From DAOUAM01 sp034433305 (lineage in GTDB: Bacteria; Chloroflexota; Dehalococcoidia; Lucifugimonadales; DAOUAM01): a stretch of DNA of 64,000 nucleotides. Below the pieces are notes generated by a model. It was given only the letters and a program-made list of their open reading frames with translations. It did not search any database and had not been told where the DNA came from. The stretch lies in assembly GCA_034433305.1 (NCBI GenBank), contig DAOUAM010000025.1, positions 1 to 64,000 on the forward strand. Reading direction: 5' to 3'. Position numbers and translations under genes: made by a program. Shown in pieces: positions 42,082-50,611 of the stretch (the first letter of the stretch is position 1; each line of letters starts with the position of its first letter).

Positions 42082-42879
42082 CTACCTGATGGAAGCCCGC
42101 GCCAGCGCCTCACCTATGTACTGCTGCACCAGGGGGTCCCGGCGCATAAGCTCCTGTACCCGCGCCAGGTCCTGGGGCGTGTCCACCGAGTAGGTCTCGA
42201 ACCCGGTCTCCACCATGCGGACCCTGTAGCCGTGCTCCAGAAAGCGCATCATGTCTATGGACTCGGCCTTCTCCAGGGGCGTCGGCTCCAGGCGAGCGTA
42301 GGCCAGGAGGGCGTCCCGCCGGAATGGGATGATGCACACCTGCTTGAAGGCCGGGAAGCTGCCCCAGCCCGCTACCCTGTCGGTGGGTATGGGCTGGCGG
42401 GAGAAGTACAGGGCGTCGCCGGCGCGGTCCATGACCACCTTGATGGTATTGGGGTCGCGCCACTCCTCCAGTGTGGTGATGCGCTTGGTCAGGTTGACAC
42501 ACTGGATGCTGGAGTCCCCCAGCATGGGTATGATGGCCCGCTCCACCATCTCGGGCATGGTCATGGGTTCATCGCCCTGCACCAGCACGAAGATGTCAGC
42601 ATCCATCTTTTCCGCTACCTCGGCCACCCGGTCGCTGGCCCGCTGGTGGCTGGACGAGGTCATGATGGCCTGACCACCGTAGCGCTGGGTGGCGTCGTGG
42701 ATCTCCTGGTCGCAGGTGGCTACGTACACGCCATCCAGTCCCCGGCACATGGCGACGCGCCGACGGACATGCTCCACCATGGGCAGCCCCAGTATGGGGG
42801 CAAGAGGCTTGCCAGGGAACCGGGAAGACCCCATCCTGGCCGGTATCACGGCGACTATCCGTGGGCGACGAGATGGCAT
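42082..42879 (-). CDS. KdsB-like CMP-sugar cytidylyltransferase
   Basis: This 265-aa protein resembles 3-deoxy-manno-octulosonate cytidylyltransferase, which makes CMP-Kdo from CTP. IPARMGSSRFPGKPL at about 12-26 is the CTP-binding signature, and VQGDEPM and FSRQPIP are family motifs. No Kdo synthase or lipid A genes are in view, so the sugar may be another 3-deoxy-ulosonic or nonulosonic acid. The ATG at 42879 has AAGGAGG 8 bases upstream. It follows the LegC-type aminotransferase gene and is one of three cytidylyltransferases in the locus. Confidence 0.83.
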   Translation of the reverse strand: MPSRRPRIVAVIPARMGSSRFPGKPLAPILGLPMVEHVRRRVAMCRGLDGVYVATCDQEIHDATQRYGGQAIMTSSSHQRASDRVAEVAEKMDADIFVLVQGDEPMTMPEMVERAIIPMLGDSSIQCVNLTKRITTLEEWRDPNTIKVVMDRAGDALYFSRQPIPTDRVAGWGSFPAFKQVCIIPFRRDALLAYARLEPTPLEKAESIDMMRFLEHGYRVRMVETGFETYSVDTPQDLARVQELMRRDPLVQQYIGEALARASIR

Positions 42880-42933
42880 GTTTGCTTCCTCCTTGTCCCT
42901 TGTGCCTGAAAGCATGTCTTTCCTGGTGTTCGG

Positions 42934-44115
42934 CTATCCCTTCAGGGCATGCCCTATGGCGGCGATGACCCGCTGCTGTTGCTGCGGCGTCAGCCCCACG
43001 GAGCAGGGCAGGCTGAGGGCATCGCGGTACAGGCGCGTGGCGACATCGCAGCGGTAAGCCTGGCAGCCGGCGTGGGCCCTGGAAAGGTGCATGGGCTGCC
43101 ACAGCGGCCTCGTCTGAATACCCGCCTCAGCCAGCCGGCGCAGGAGGGCGCGGCTGTCCAGGCCGGCCCTGGCCTCGTCCACCAGCGCCGTGTACATCCA
43201 GAAGACGCTGGTGGCCCAGGGGGCCTCGGCCATGGCGGCCATGCCTGGCATTTCCGAAAGGGCCTCGCTGTAGGTCGCCGCGATAGCGCGCTTGGCGGCA
43301 ATGCGCGCCTCGATGTCCTCAAGCTGTGCGCAGCCCAGTGCGGCCTGGATGCTGGTCATGCGGTAGTTATAGCCCATCTCACCATGGACGTACTCCACCG
43401 GGTCGTCCTTGGCCTGGGTAGCCAGGTAGCGCGCACGCTCGGCCCAGGCCTGGTTATCGGTGACCAGCATTCCGCCGCCTCCGGTGGTGATGAGCTTGTT
43501 CCCGTTGAAGCTCAGACAGGCGATGTGGCCCAGGTGGCCGACCATCTGGCCCATGTACCGGGCGCCCAGGCCCTCGGTGGCGTCCTCTACCACGGCCAGG
43601 CCGTACTTCTGCGCTAGCTCCAGCAGCGGGGCCATGTCTACGGGATGGCCCAGGATGTGGACGGGCAGGATGGCCCTCACGCGGCGCCCGCTGGCCCTGT
43701 TCCACAGAGCGCCATCCCGCCAGAGGCAGTCCCTGTCCAGGAAATCCGCCACCTTGTCCACGTCCATCTGCCAGTAGCGCCGCTCAGCGTCCATGAACAC
43801 TGGCCAGGCGTGGCAGTAACGCACGGCGTTGGCCGGGGCGATGAAGGTCAGAGTGGACACCAGGACTTCGTCCTCAGGGGCGACGCCGGCCACCAGCAGA
43901 GCAACGTGCAGCGCCGCCGTCCCGCTGGCCACGGCGACGGCGTGCCGAGTGCCCACGTAGGCCGCCATCTCCCTTTCAAAGCGGTCCACGAATGGGCCTA
44001 CCGAGGATACCCAGTTGGTGTCCAGGCACTCCTTGAGGTACTCCCACTCCCTGCCGCGTATCTCGGGTACGCAAAGGGGTATGAATTGTGAGACCCCGAC
44101 CTTCTGGCTACTCAT
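42934..44115 (-). CDS. legC: LegC-type DegT/DnrJ/EryC1 aminotransferase
   Basis: This PLP-dependent sugar aminotransferase has 393 aa. It would add an amino group to C4 of a 4-keto-6-deoxy nucleotide sugar, the second step toward legionaminic acid. The N-terminal block IPLCVPEIRGREWEY and DTNWVSSVGPFVDRFE are typical of LegC. D178 and K207 (LSFNGNKLITTGGGG) are the PLP contacts. The ATG at 44115 overlaps the upstream SDR stop by 4 bases (ATGA). NeuB, NeuC and NeuD genes in the same direction support a nonulosonate role. The subgroup is well supported; the exact substrate is inferred. Confidence 0.87.
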   Translation of the reverse strand: MSSQKVGVSQFIPLCVPEIRGREWEYLKECLDTNWVSSVGPFVDRFEREMAAYVGTRHAVAVASGTAALHVALLVAGVAPEDEVLVSTLTFIAPANAVRYCHAWPVFMDAERRYWQMDVDKVADFLDRDCLWRDGALWNRASGRRVRAILPVHILGHPVDMAPLLELAQKYGLAVVEDATEGLGARYMGQMVGHLGHIACLSFNGNKLITTGGGGMLVTDNQAWAERARYLATQAKDDPVEYVHGEMGYNYRMTSIQAALGCAQLEDIEARIAAKRAIAATYSEALSEMPGMAAMAEAPWATSVFWMYTALVDEARAGLDSRALLRRLAEAGIQTRPLWQPMHLSRAHAGCQAYRCDVATRLYRDALSLPCSVGLTPQQQQRVIAAIGHALKG

Positions 44116-45128
44116 GACAGTCCTCTGAAAGCTGCGCTGGTGTGTTGCTGAGCATCCAGGTACTGGCGGTACCACTGCCAGGTCAGGGCCAGGCCCCGGG
44201 CCAGGTCCACGCTGGGCCGGAAGCCCGTCAGGGTATGGAGCTTGCGCGTGTCCGGGCAACGCCGGCCCACGCTGCCGGGCGCGGCCGGCATAGGCTGCAC
44301 CGCCGGATGGTAGCCCGTCACGTCGCACAGCAGCCGCACCAGTCCCTCGATGGTGACTTCCTCCTGGCTGTTGCCCACGTTGACAATCTCAGGCCGGGAC
44401 AGCCGGCACTCCATGAGGGCCAGGCAGGCGTCCACAGCGTCGGAGATGTAGCAGAAAGCCCGAGTCTGCTCCAGTCCGTACACCGGCAGCGGGTCCATGC
44501 GCTGGTGGATGCGCTGCATCAACTCGGGCACCACGTGGCGGAAGCCCATGCGCGGGCCATAGACGTTGTGGAACCGGACTATGACTGCCTCTGTCCCGCA
44601 GTCGCGGGCGAAGTGGGTCACGCTGGCCTCACCCAGCATCTTGGTAATGGCGTAGGAGGCCCTGGGCTGCTGGACGTCCTGCACGGCCAGCGGCACATCC
44701 TCACCCGTGGGCAGGGGCGCCACGCCCAGTTCCACGCTGCCGGCGTACACCTCGCTGGTGGAAGCGAAGAGCAGCCGCCCGCAGCCGGCACGCGCCAGCC
44801 AGTCCAGGGTATTGAGGATGATGGCCGTGTTGTCCCTCAGGACCCTCCTGGGCGAGCCCTGGACATTGCGCACTCCCACAACGCCAGCCAGCAGGTAGAC
44901 CTGGTCGTAGGGCCCCCCCAGGCTGTCCCAGTCCCTGGCATCAGTCAAGTCCGCTCGGTGGAAGGCGATGGGCCGCTGGCACTCCAGCAGCGTGCCCAGG
45001 TCACGATCAAGCTGGCCCTGGGACAGGTTGTCCACTATAGTGACCTGGCAGGAGCGGTCTTCAGCGAGGCGCCTGGCCAGGTGATAGCCGATGAAGCCCG
45101 CTCCCCCCAGCAATAATGCTCTAGCCAT
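44112..45128 (-). CDS. NAD-dependent nucleotide-sugar epimerase/dehydratase
   Basis: This 338-aa extended SDR has the NAD motif GGAGFIG at 8-14, FASTSEVYAG supplying Thr/Ser/Glu, and YAITK as the catalytic Tyr-Lys. The TSE triplet is seen in UDP-glucuronate decarboxylases and 4,6-dehydratases. In this cassette it could be the LegB-type 4,6-dehydratase that feeds LegC, or it could act on the product of the adjacent dehydrogenase. It overlaps the dehydrogenase by 8 bases and the aminotransferase by 4, so all three are translated together. Family certain, reaction open. Confidence 0.82.
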   Translation of the reverse strand: MARALLLGGAGFIGYHLARRLAEDRSCQVTIVDNLSQGQLDRDLGTLLECQRPIAFHRADLTDARDWDSLGGPYDQVYLLAGVVGVRNVQGSPRRVLRDNTAIILNTLDWLARAGCGRLLFASTSEVYAGSVELGVAPLPTGEDVPLAVQDVQQPRASYAITKMLGEASVTHFARDCGTEAVIVRFHNVYGPRMGFRHVVPELMQRIHQRMDPLPVYGLEQTRAFCYISDAVDACLALMECRLSRPEIVNVGNSQEEVTIEGLVRLLCDVTGYHPAVQPMPAAPGSVGRRCPDTRKLHTLTGFRPSVDLARGLALTWQWYRQYLDAQQHTSAAFRGLS

Positions 45129-46425
45129 AGCCTATTCCCGCGTAATGTATTCCTGGCACCGACTCCACTGCTGTGGCGTCAAACATGCGCCAGCAGTCGT
45201 ACACCAGCGAAGGCCGCCTCATCCTGCACACTGAGCGCACGATGTCCATTTGCCGGTACTGCGGGTGCTCGTTGACGAAAAGGACACCCGTGGCGTCGGC
45301 CATGCCGCTGGCGGGGTCCTCCACAGGAGTAGCGCCCACGCTGGAGATGACGCTGGCCGGCACCAGGTAGTCGTGGCCGTAAAGCCGCAGTGGGTACTGC
45401 CGCAGCACGTCCAGAATGGTGAGAGTCGGGGAACCACGCAAGTCGTCGGTCGGCGGCCAGCCCTTGTAAGCGAAGCCGCACACCAGCACCTTGGCCCCTT
45501 CCAGGTCGCCGGCCACGGCCTCCAGCGACTCGACGAAATGGCCCGCCACCTGGGCTGGCAGCCACTCGTTGATGGCCCTGGCCGTTGCCACCAGTCTAGG
45601 CGTGTACTCGGTGCCCTTGAAGGAACTCATGAGCAGGTACGGGTCCTTGGTCAGGCATGGCCCCGCGACGAAGCCCGGCCTGGCGATGGAGGGCCGGGGA
45701 TAGTCCAGGTTGGCGGCCCGTATTACCTCCGCCGGGTCCAGGTCCAGCAGGCTGGCCATGGCAGCGACCTCGTTGCCGAAGGAGTAGAGCAGGTCGGTGT
45801 GACAGTTGTTGATGAGCTTGACCATCTCCGCTGCTTCCAGTGAACTGACCGTCACCACCCGCTGGGTCACCTGCTCCCACAGGCGGACGGCCAGGCGCTC
45901 GCTTTCTCCGTCCAGGCTACCGACCACTTGCGGCAGCCGGCGCAGCTCCTGGAGCGCCAGGCCCTGGATGGTGCGCTCAGGGCAACAGGCCAGCCGCACT
46001 TGCGGGTGCCTGGCCGCCAGCACGGGCAGGACCACTCCACGGCTGGTGCCCACGGGCACGGTGCTCCGGATAATGACCAGGCTCTCGCCCTGTATATGCT
46101 CCGCCACGGACTCCGCCGCCGCTCGCAGGTTCCGCAGGTCTGGCAAGCGGTCTGGCCCTACGGGCGTGGAGACGCAGATTACGTAGGCGCCTGGGGTAGA
46201 GGGGGGCAGGTGCGTAGCTACCTCCAGCCCCTGGCCTATGTGCTTGCTCACGGCAGCCTCAAGGCCAGGCTCGAAGATATGGGGGGTGCCTCGTTCCAGG
46301 GACTTCACCACTCTGGGCTCGCGCTCGTAGCCCCAGATGCGCATGCCTAACTCGGCCAGCGTGGCGGCCAGCGTCAGGCCCACGTAACCCATGCCAATAA
46401 CAGCTACATCGTACCTGCTGGTCAT
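45121..46425 (-). CDS. Nucleotide-sugar dehydrogenase (UDP-ManNAc dehydrogenase-like)
   Basis: This 434-aa NAD-dependent dehydrogenase converts C6 of a nucleotide sugar to a carboxylate. GMGYVG is at 11-16, followed by RSTVPVGTSR, K203 (MVKLINNCH) and the catalytic C257 in AGPCLTKDP. That version of the active site is closer to UDP-N-acetylmannosaminuronate (WecC/WbpA-type) enzymes than to UDP-glucose dehydrogenase. FAYKGWPPTDDLRGSP is the C-terminal motif. Its start overlaps the nucleotidyltransferase stop as ATGA. It suggests an amino-uronic acid in the glycan, separate from the UDP-glucose dehydrogenase at 32-33.5 kb. Confidence 0.87.
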   Translation of the reverse strand: MTSRYDVAVIGMGYVGLTLAATLAELGMRIWGYEREPRVVKSLERGTPHIFEPGLEAAVSKHIGQGLEVATHLPPSTPGAYVICVSTPVGPDRLPDLRNLRAAAESVAEHIQGESLVIIRSTVPVGTSRGVVLPVLAARHPQVRLACCPERTIQGLALQELRRLPQVVGSLDGESERLAVRLWEQVTQRVVTVSSLEAAEMVKLINNCHTDLLYSFGNEVAAMASLLDLDPAEVIRAANLDYPRPSIARPGFVAGPCLTKDPYLLMSSFKGTEYTPRLVATARAINEWLPAQVAGHFVESLEAVAGDLEGAKVLVCGFAYKGWPPTDDLRGSPTLTILDVLRQYPLRLYGHDYLVPASVISSVGATPVEDPASGMADATGVLFVNEHPQYRQMDIVRSVCRMRRPSLVYDCWRMFDATAVESVPGIHYAGIGYG

Positions 46426-47492
46426 CGCTGCACAGCTCCCCGTTCCATGTCCTCCTGTGCCCTGGCGTAGTCCGCCATGTGACCAATGTCCAGCCAGTAT
46501 TCGGGGACAGGGAAGCAGATCACTCTGTCGCCCCGGCTAATCAGGTCCTGAATGAGTTCCGTCATGTCGTACCGTCGGCCCGCCGGGACAAGCCGGTATA
46601 CCGTGGGGGCCAGCAGGTAGATGCCGGCGTTGATCAGGAAGCGCTTCACGGGCTTCTCCACCACGCCCCGTATATTGACGCCATCTGCCTCCACCACTCC
46701 ATAGGGAATATGGACCTCGTGCTGGCGCACCGCCACGGTCATGTCGGCCTCATGCTGGTGGTGGAAGTCCAGCATGGCGCGGAGGTCAACCCTTGTCAGG
46801 ATATCGCCGTTGATGACGAGCATAGGCCCGTCCGAGTCGCCCAGCAGACTCAGGGCGCCAGCAGTCCCAAGAGGCTGCTTCTCGTCCACGTACTTGATCG
46901 AGACACCGTAATTGCTACCGTCGCCGAAGTGCTCTTCGATCACCTCGCCCTTGTAGTGGGTGGTGATGTTCACCCTACGTATGCCCGCCAGCCTTAACTG
47001 CTCGATGATATGCTCCAGGAGGGGCTTGCCATCCACCGGCAGCATGGGCTTGGGCACGTGGTCGGTGAGGGGTCGCAGCCTGGTACCAAAGCCGCCAGCC
47101 ATGACCACAGCGGTCAGCGGTAGCTCTTCGTTGCTGACCAGTTCATCCAGCAGCGCCACATCCACGACCTGACCTGATTTGTTCAGCAGCGGGATGTGGC
47201 GCACTCCAGTACGACCCATCATCTGGAGCAGGCGTGCCCTGGAGGTGCCGACCAGGGCGACCACGGGACGGCTGCGCGCTGGAGGCTTACGGTCCCTCAG
47301 CAATACCTCCACCGGTTGGCCCAGGTCTACTCCGGCCAGTATGGCCCGGCGGATATCGCCGTCGGTGACCGTCCCTATCAGGTGGCGGCCCTGGTCTACC
47401 ACCAGGGCTATGCCGAAGGCTTCGCCGATGCCTTCCATCACCTGCTGGATGGAGCGGGTGGGCTCTACCAGGAACCGTTCCAGGTCAGCCAT
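46422..47492 (-). CDS. ptmE: CBS-domain sugar-1-phosphate nucleotidyltransferase (PtmE-like)
   Basis: This 356-aa protein has two CBS motifs at about 1-115 (IGTVTDGDIRRAIL is the core). A nucleotidyltransferase domain follows from about 125, with the NTP-binding VMAGGFGTRLRPLT and KPMLPVDGKPLL. The same domain order is found in Campylobacter PtmE, which makes GDP-glucosamine for legionaminic acid. That would put a GDP-linked rather than UDP-linked route here. It overlaps neuD by 8 bases and the dehydrogenase by 4. Nucleotide choice cannot be proved from sequence. Confidence 0.85.
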   Translation of the reverse strand: MADLERFLVEPTRSIQQVMEGIGEAFGIALVVDQGRHLIGTVTDGDIRRAILAGVDLGQPVEVLLRDRKPPARSRPVVALVGTSRARLLQMMGRTGVRHIPLLNKSGQVVDVALLDELVSNEELPLTAVVMAGGFGTRLRPLTDHVPKPMLPVDGKPLLEHIIEQLRLAGIRRVNITTHYKGEVIEEHFGDGSNYGVSIKYVDEKQPLGTAGALSLLGDSDGPMLVINGDILTRVDLRAMLDFHHQHEADMTVAVRQHEVHIPYGVVEADGVNIRGVVEKPVKRFLINAGIYLLAPTVYRLVPAGRRYDMTELIQDLISRGDRVICFPVPEYWLDIGHMADYARAQEDMERGAVQR

Positions 47493-48141
47493 CGGCGGCC
47501 ACCGGTCTCAGGACCCTGGCGGGTACGCCCACCACCACGACGTTGTCGGGCACATCGTCCACCACGGCGGCGCCAGCCCCCACGATGGCGCCCCGGCCGA
47601 TGCGCAGGCCCTGGCGCACCGAGGCGCCCATGCCAATGTGGGCGCCCTCTCCCACGTGAACGGAGCCGGCCAGGTTTGCCCCGGTGGCCACGAATACGTG
47701 GTCGCCCAGGGTGCAGTCGTGCTCAACTATGGCGCCTGTGTTAACTACCACGTTGTCTCCCAGAAGAGCGCCCGGGTTTATGACGGCATTGGCCATCACA
47801 CAGGCGCCCTCGCCCAGTATGGCAGAGGCCGCGACGACCGCCCTGGGATGAATGGCATGCACTAGCTGGTAGCCCTGCCTCTTGGCCATCTGATAAACAC
47901 GCTGCCGCGCCGCTGTGCTGCCGGAGGAGCCTACTCCGACGAAGGCGCAGGTGATACCCTGGCGATAGAGGACTGCCAGGAGGCTGTCATCGCCCAGCAC
48001 CTTGACACCCTCGACCTCGTAGCCCCATATTTCCGGCGAGGCATCCAGCAGCCCCACCAGTTCCACATCCCTGGCAAGCCGCAGGATATCTATCACGACC
48101 CTGGCGTGCCCGCCCGCGCCAATGCCGATCACGCGCTTCAT
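47485..48141 (-). CDS. neuD: NeuD-family sugar O/N-acyltransferase
   Basis: This 218-aa acetyltransferase has a Rossmann-like N-terminal domain (IGAGGHARVVIDIL) and a left-handed beta-helix of hexapeptide repeats in the second half (VANAVINPGALLGDNVVV pattern). NeuD and PglD/LegH proteins transfer acetyl from acetyl-CoA to an amino or hydroxyl group of bacillosamine, legionaminic or sialic acids. H141-type catalysis (EHDCTLGDH) is visible in the helix. It overlaps neuC by 4 bases (ATGA) and the PtmE-like gene by 8. In this cassette it most likely N-acetylates the amino sugar made by the LegC-type enzyme. Confidence 0.87.
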   Translation of the reverse strand: MKRVIGIGAGGHARVVIDILRLARDVELVGLLDASPEIWGYEVEGVKVLGDDSLLAVLYRQGITCAFVGVGSSGSTAARQRVYQMAKRQGYQLVHAIHPRAVVAASAILGEGACVMANAVINPGALLGDNVVVNTGAIVEHDCTLGDHVFVATGANLAGSVHVGEGAHIGMGASVRQGLRIGRGAIVGAGAAVVDDVPDNVVVVGVPARVLRPVAADG

Positions 48142-49316
48142 ACGGGCACGCCTACCAGGGTGGGCTGCAGGTCGTGGAAACGCTTCATCAGCAGCTTGCC
48201 ATCCAGAGGCACGGTCGCCAGCCGCTGTACTATCCGCTCGGCGGCGTGGCCATCACCGTAGGGGTTGATCAGGTCGGCCAGCGAGGCCCTGAACGCCGGC
48301 GAAAGGGCCCGCCGAATGCCCCCGGCGATGGCGGCGCGGTGGCAAGGTACGTCTATGACGTTGCGGGCGCGCAGGCGCCCCGCCTGCCGTGGGCCTATGT
48401 TCACCACCGGCAGCCGGAAAGACGGAGCTTCGATGATCCCGCTGGAGGAGTTGCCCACCATGGCGACAGCCTCGCTCATCAGGCTGAAGTAGCCCTGAGT
48501 GCCCAGGTTGACCACCAGCCGGGCCTGTTCATGGCCGGTGACATAGCCCCTGAGCATCTGCACGATGGCATGGTTCCCGGTGTCGGCGTTGGGGTAGGTG
48601 AACACCACCGGCAGGCCGACGTCTTCCAGGGCAGCCAGCAACTCGTCCATCTGCTCCCGGGTGTCCTCGTACTCCAGCGTCACCGGGTGATAGGTCACCA
48701 GCAGGGGAGGGGAGGACAGGTCCAGCCTGAGCTCCCGCTCCAGCGCATCCCTGGACATGGGCCGGAAGTGGCGGAGATTGTCCAGGCCGGGTGCGCCGCT
48801 GACGGCCACGCGCCAGGGCTCCTCACCCATCTGGATGAGGCGCTGAGCATAGACCTCGGTAGAGGCAAAGTGGAGATGCGCCATCTTGGTGATACTGTGC
48901 CGGATGGCCTCGTCTATGGCCCCCTGGGTGGACTCGCCGCCGTGGATATGGGCCACGGGGACTTTGAAGGGCAGCGCCGCCGAGGCAGCGGCCAGCATTT
49001 CGTACCGGTCTCCCATAATGAGAAGTATGTCCGGCCGGCTGCGGGCGTAAACCTGCGCGAAGCCTATGATGCCCAGGCCCAGGGACTTGGCCACTCCCTC
49101 GGGCGTGTCCGAGGCCACCAGCATCTCCACACGCTCGTCCACCCGGAAGCCGTCCTGCTCGATGGCCTTCACCGTCAGCCCGAAGTAGGGCGAAAGGTGC
49201 ATGCCCGCCGCGATGAGCATGGGCCTCAGTGCAGGCTCACGCTGGAGCTGCCGCAGGATGGGCAGGTAGATGCCGTAGTCGGAGCGGGCGACGGTGACGA
49301 CGCCAACCGTCCTCAT
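48138..49316 (-). CDS. neuC: UDP/GDP-N-acetylglucosamine 2-epimerase, hydrolysing (NeuC/LegG)
   Basis: This 392-aa enzyme releases NDP and inverts C2 to give an N-acetylmannosamine-type sugar, the substrate of NeuB. Motifs include VARSDYGIYLPIL at 9-21, MGDRYEML, HIHGGESTQGAIDEAIRHSI and GNSSSGIIEAPSF. The ATG at 49316 overlaps the neuB stop (ATGA), and a longer GTG start inside neuB is not needed. It belongs to the same run neuB-neuC-neuD. The GDP-sugar route predicted from the PtmE-like gene would make it a LegG-type enzyme. Confidence 0.9.
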   Translation of the reverse strand: MRTVGVVTVARSDYGIYLPILRQLQREPALRPMLIAAGMHLSPYFGLTVKAIEQDGFRVDERVEMLVASDTPEGVAKSLGLGIIGFAQVYARSRPDILLIMGDRYEMLAAASAALPFKVPVAHIHGGESTQGAIDEAIRHSITKMAHLHFASTEVYAQRLIQMGEEPWRVAVSGAPGLDNLRHFRPMSRDALERELRLDLSSPPLLVTYHPVTLEYEDTREQMDELLAALEDVGLPVVFTYPNADTGNHAIVQMLRGYVTGHEQARLVVNLGTQGYFSLMSEAVAMVGNSSSGIIEAPSFRLPVVNIGPRQAGRLRARNVIDVPCHRAAIAGGIRRALSPAFRASLADLINPYGDGHAAERIVQRLATVPLDGKLLMKRFHDLQPTLVGVPV

Positions 49317-50362
49317 AGCAGGTGCTGCCACTCCAGGCGAGTCCCGGAGGCCAGGGCCACCCGTGCCCGCCGGCCGATGACGGCGGCCACCTGGTCGGGA
49401 GGTATGCCACCCGCCGGGCGCAACATGACCAGGTCCTGGGATTCAAGCACCGCACCCGCCGATATGGGGCGCCTGATGTAGATGCTGCGACGCGCCACGG
49501 CCCGAGTGTTGGCCTCGGACTCTGCTGGGGCCTTGATGCCGTTGCCCAGGGCCTGCTCCACCTTCCTGATGCCCTGCACCATGGCCCTGAGTTCGTGCGG
49601 TTCCAGGGAGGCCCTGTGGTCAGGCCCGGGCAGGCCCCGGTCCAGGGTGAAGTGCTTCTCGACGACCGATGCCCCCAGGGCCACGGCGGCCAGGGGCACC
49701 TCGATGCCCAGGGTGTGGTCGGAGAAGCCCACAGGCACCTGGAAGGCCTGGCGCAGCGTCTGCATGGCCCGCAGGTTCACGTCGGCGGGGTTAGCCGGGT
49801 AGTTGGAAACGCAGTGGAGCACCACCACCTGGTCGTTGCCTGCTCCATGAATGGCGCGGATAGCCTGCTCCACCTCGCCCAGGCAGGACATGCCCGTGGA
49901 AAGGATGATGGGCTTGCCCTTGCTGGCTATGTGGCGCAGCAGCGGCAGGTTGACCACCTCGCCCGAGGGCACCTTGAAGGCAGGCACGCCCAGAGTGTCC
50001 AGCAGGTCGGCGCTCTCGTGGTCGAAGGGCGTGGACAGGAAGGTGATGCCCCGCTCGCTGCAGTAGGCCTCCAGCGCCCGGAAGGCTTCGTGGGGCAGTT
50101 CCAGCCTGCTGAGCATGTCAGCCTGGGAATCGTCGGAGCCAGTGTTGGCTACCTGGTAGTCGGCCTTAGGAGCGTCGGGGGCCACCAGCAGGCTGACCTT
50201 GAAGGTCTGGAACTTGACGGCATCGGCCCCGGCCTCCACGGCCACGTCCACCAGGCGTCGGGCCATGTCCAGATTGCCATTGTGGTTCACGCCTGCCTCG
50301 GCGATGATGAAGCACGGGGCGCCGTCGCCAATAGCTCTGCCTGCAACGGAGATAGGTCTCAT
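49313..50362 (-). CDS. neuB: Nonulosonic acid synthase NeuB/LegI with SAF domain
   Basis: This 349-aa synthase condenses an N-acetylmannosamine-type sugar with phosphoenolpyruvate to form a nine-carbon sialic-type acid. The TIM barrel has AEAGVNHNGN at 21-30, VKFQTF, STGM and VEKHFTLDR. The C-terminal SAF (antifreeze-like) domain is present from about 285 (RRSIYIRRPISAGAVL). The ATG at 50362 has GAGG 8 bases before it; the longer frame upstream is a separate decayed segment. It leads the neuB-neuC-neuD-ptmE run. A legionaminic acid synthase is favoured over plain Neu5Ac because of the LegC-type and PtmE-like partners. Confidence 0.92.
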   Translation of the reverse strand: MRPISVAGRAIGDGAPCFIIAEAGVNHNGNLDMARRLVDVAVEAGADAVKFQTFKVSLLVAPDAPKADYQVANTGSDDSQADMLSRLELPHEAFRALEAYCSERGITFLSTPFDHESADLLDTLGVPAFKVPSGEVVNLPLLRHIASKGKPIILSTGMSCLGEVEQAIRAIHGAGNDQVVVLHCVSNYPANPADVNLRAMQTLRQAFQVPVGFSDHTLGIEVPLAAVALGASVVEKHFTLDRGLPGPDHRASLEPHELRAMVQGIRKVEQALGNGIKAPAESEANTRAVARRSIYIRRPISAGAVLESQDLVMLRPAGGIPPDQVAAVIGRRARVALASGTRLEWQHLL

Positions 50363-50372
50363 ACTTCTCGCC

Positions 50373-50578
50373 TCATTCCAGGACTGCGTAGGAGATGTAG
50401 GAGTCAAATGGGAAGCGCTGGATGCACAGCCTCCATGGACTGAAAGCGGCTGGCGACCTGACACCTGACAAGGCGCTTGCAGCAACCTCCAGAAGCCTGC
50501 ATGGTATACGTCGGGGTCCCTGCTGAAGCGGCACCAGTAGCCGATATGTGCCTCGTCCCAAGACAGGTTCTCTCGCAC
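50373..50578 (-). pseudogene. Possible decayed gene fragment upstream of neuB
   Basis: The gap between the amidotransferase gene and neuB reads, in one minus frame, RENLSWDEAHIGYWCRF and nearby FWRLLQAP. In another frame it ends FPFDSYISYAVLE followed by a stop at 50373. These aromatic-rich peptides are unlike the Ala/Arg/Gly/Pro-rich shadows common here. They could be two pieces of one frameshifted small gene. No intact start, ribosome site or family is visible, so this is tentative. Confidence 0.3.
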
Positions 50579-50581
50579 GAT

Positions 50582-50606
50582 GCGCTGCAGTTATCCGCTG
50601 CAGCGC
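50582..50606. other. 9-bp stem-loop after the amidotransferase gene
   Basis: The arms GCGCTGCAG and CTGCAGCGC pair perfectly around a 7-nt loop, TTATCCG. It lies 5 bases beyond the amidotransferase stop. No U tract follows on either strand, so RNA processing or pausing is as likely as termination. Confidence 0.45.
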
Positions 50607-50611
50607 GTGCC

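Noticed and set aside
42082..42879. True Kdo activation (lipid A core) role for the KdsB-like gene
   Set aside because: No Kdo synthase, lipid A or heptose genes are in the window and the context is nonulosonate synthesis, so a strict KdsB name was not given.
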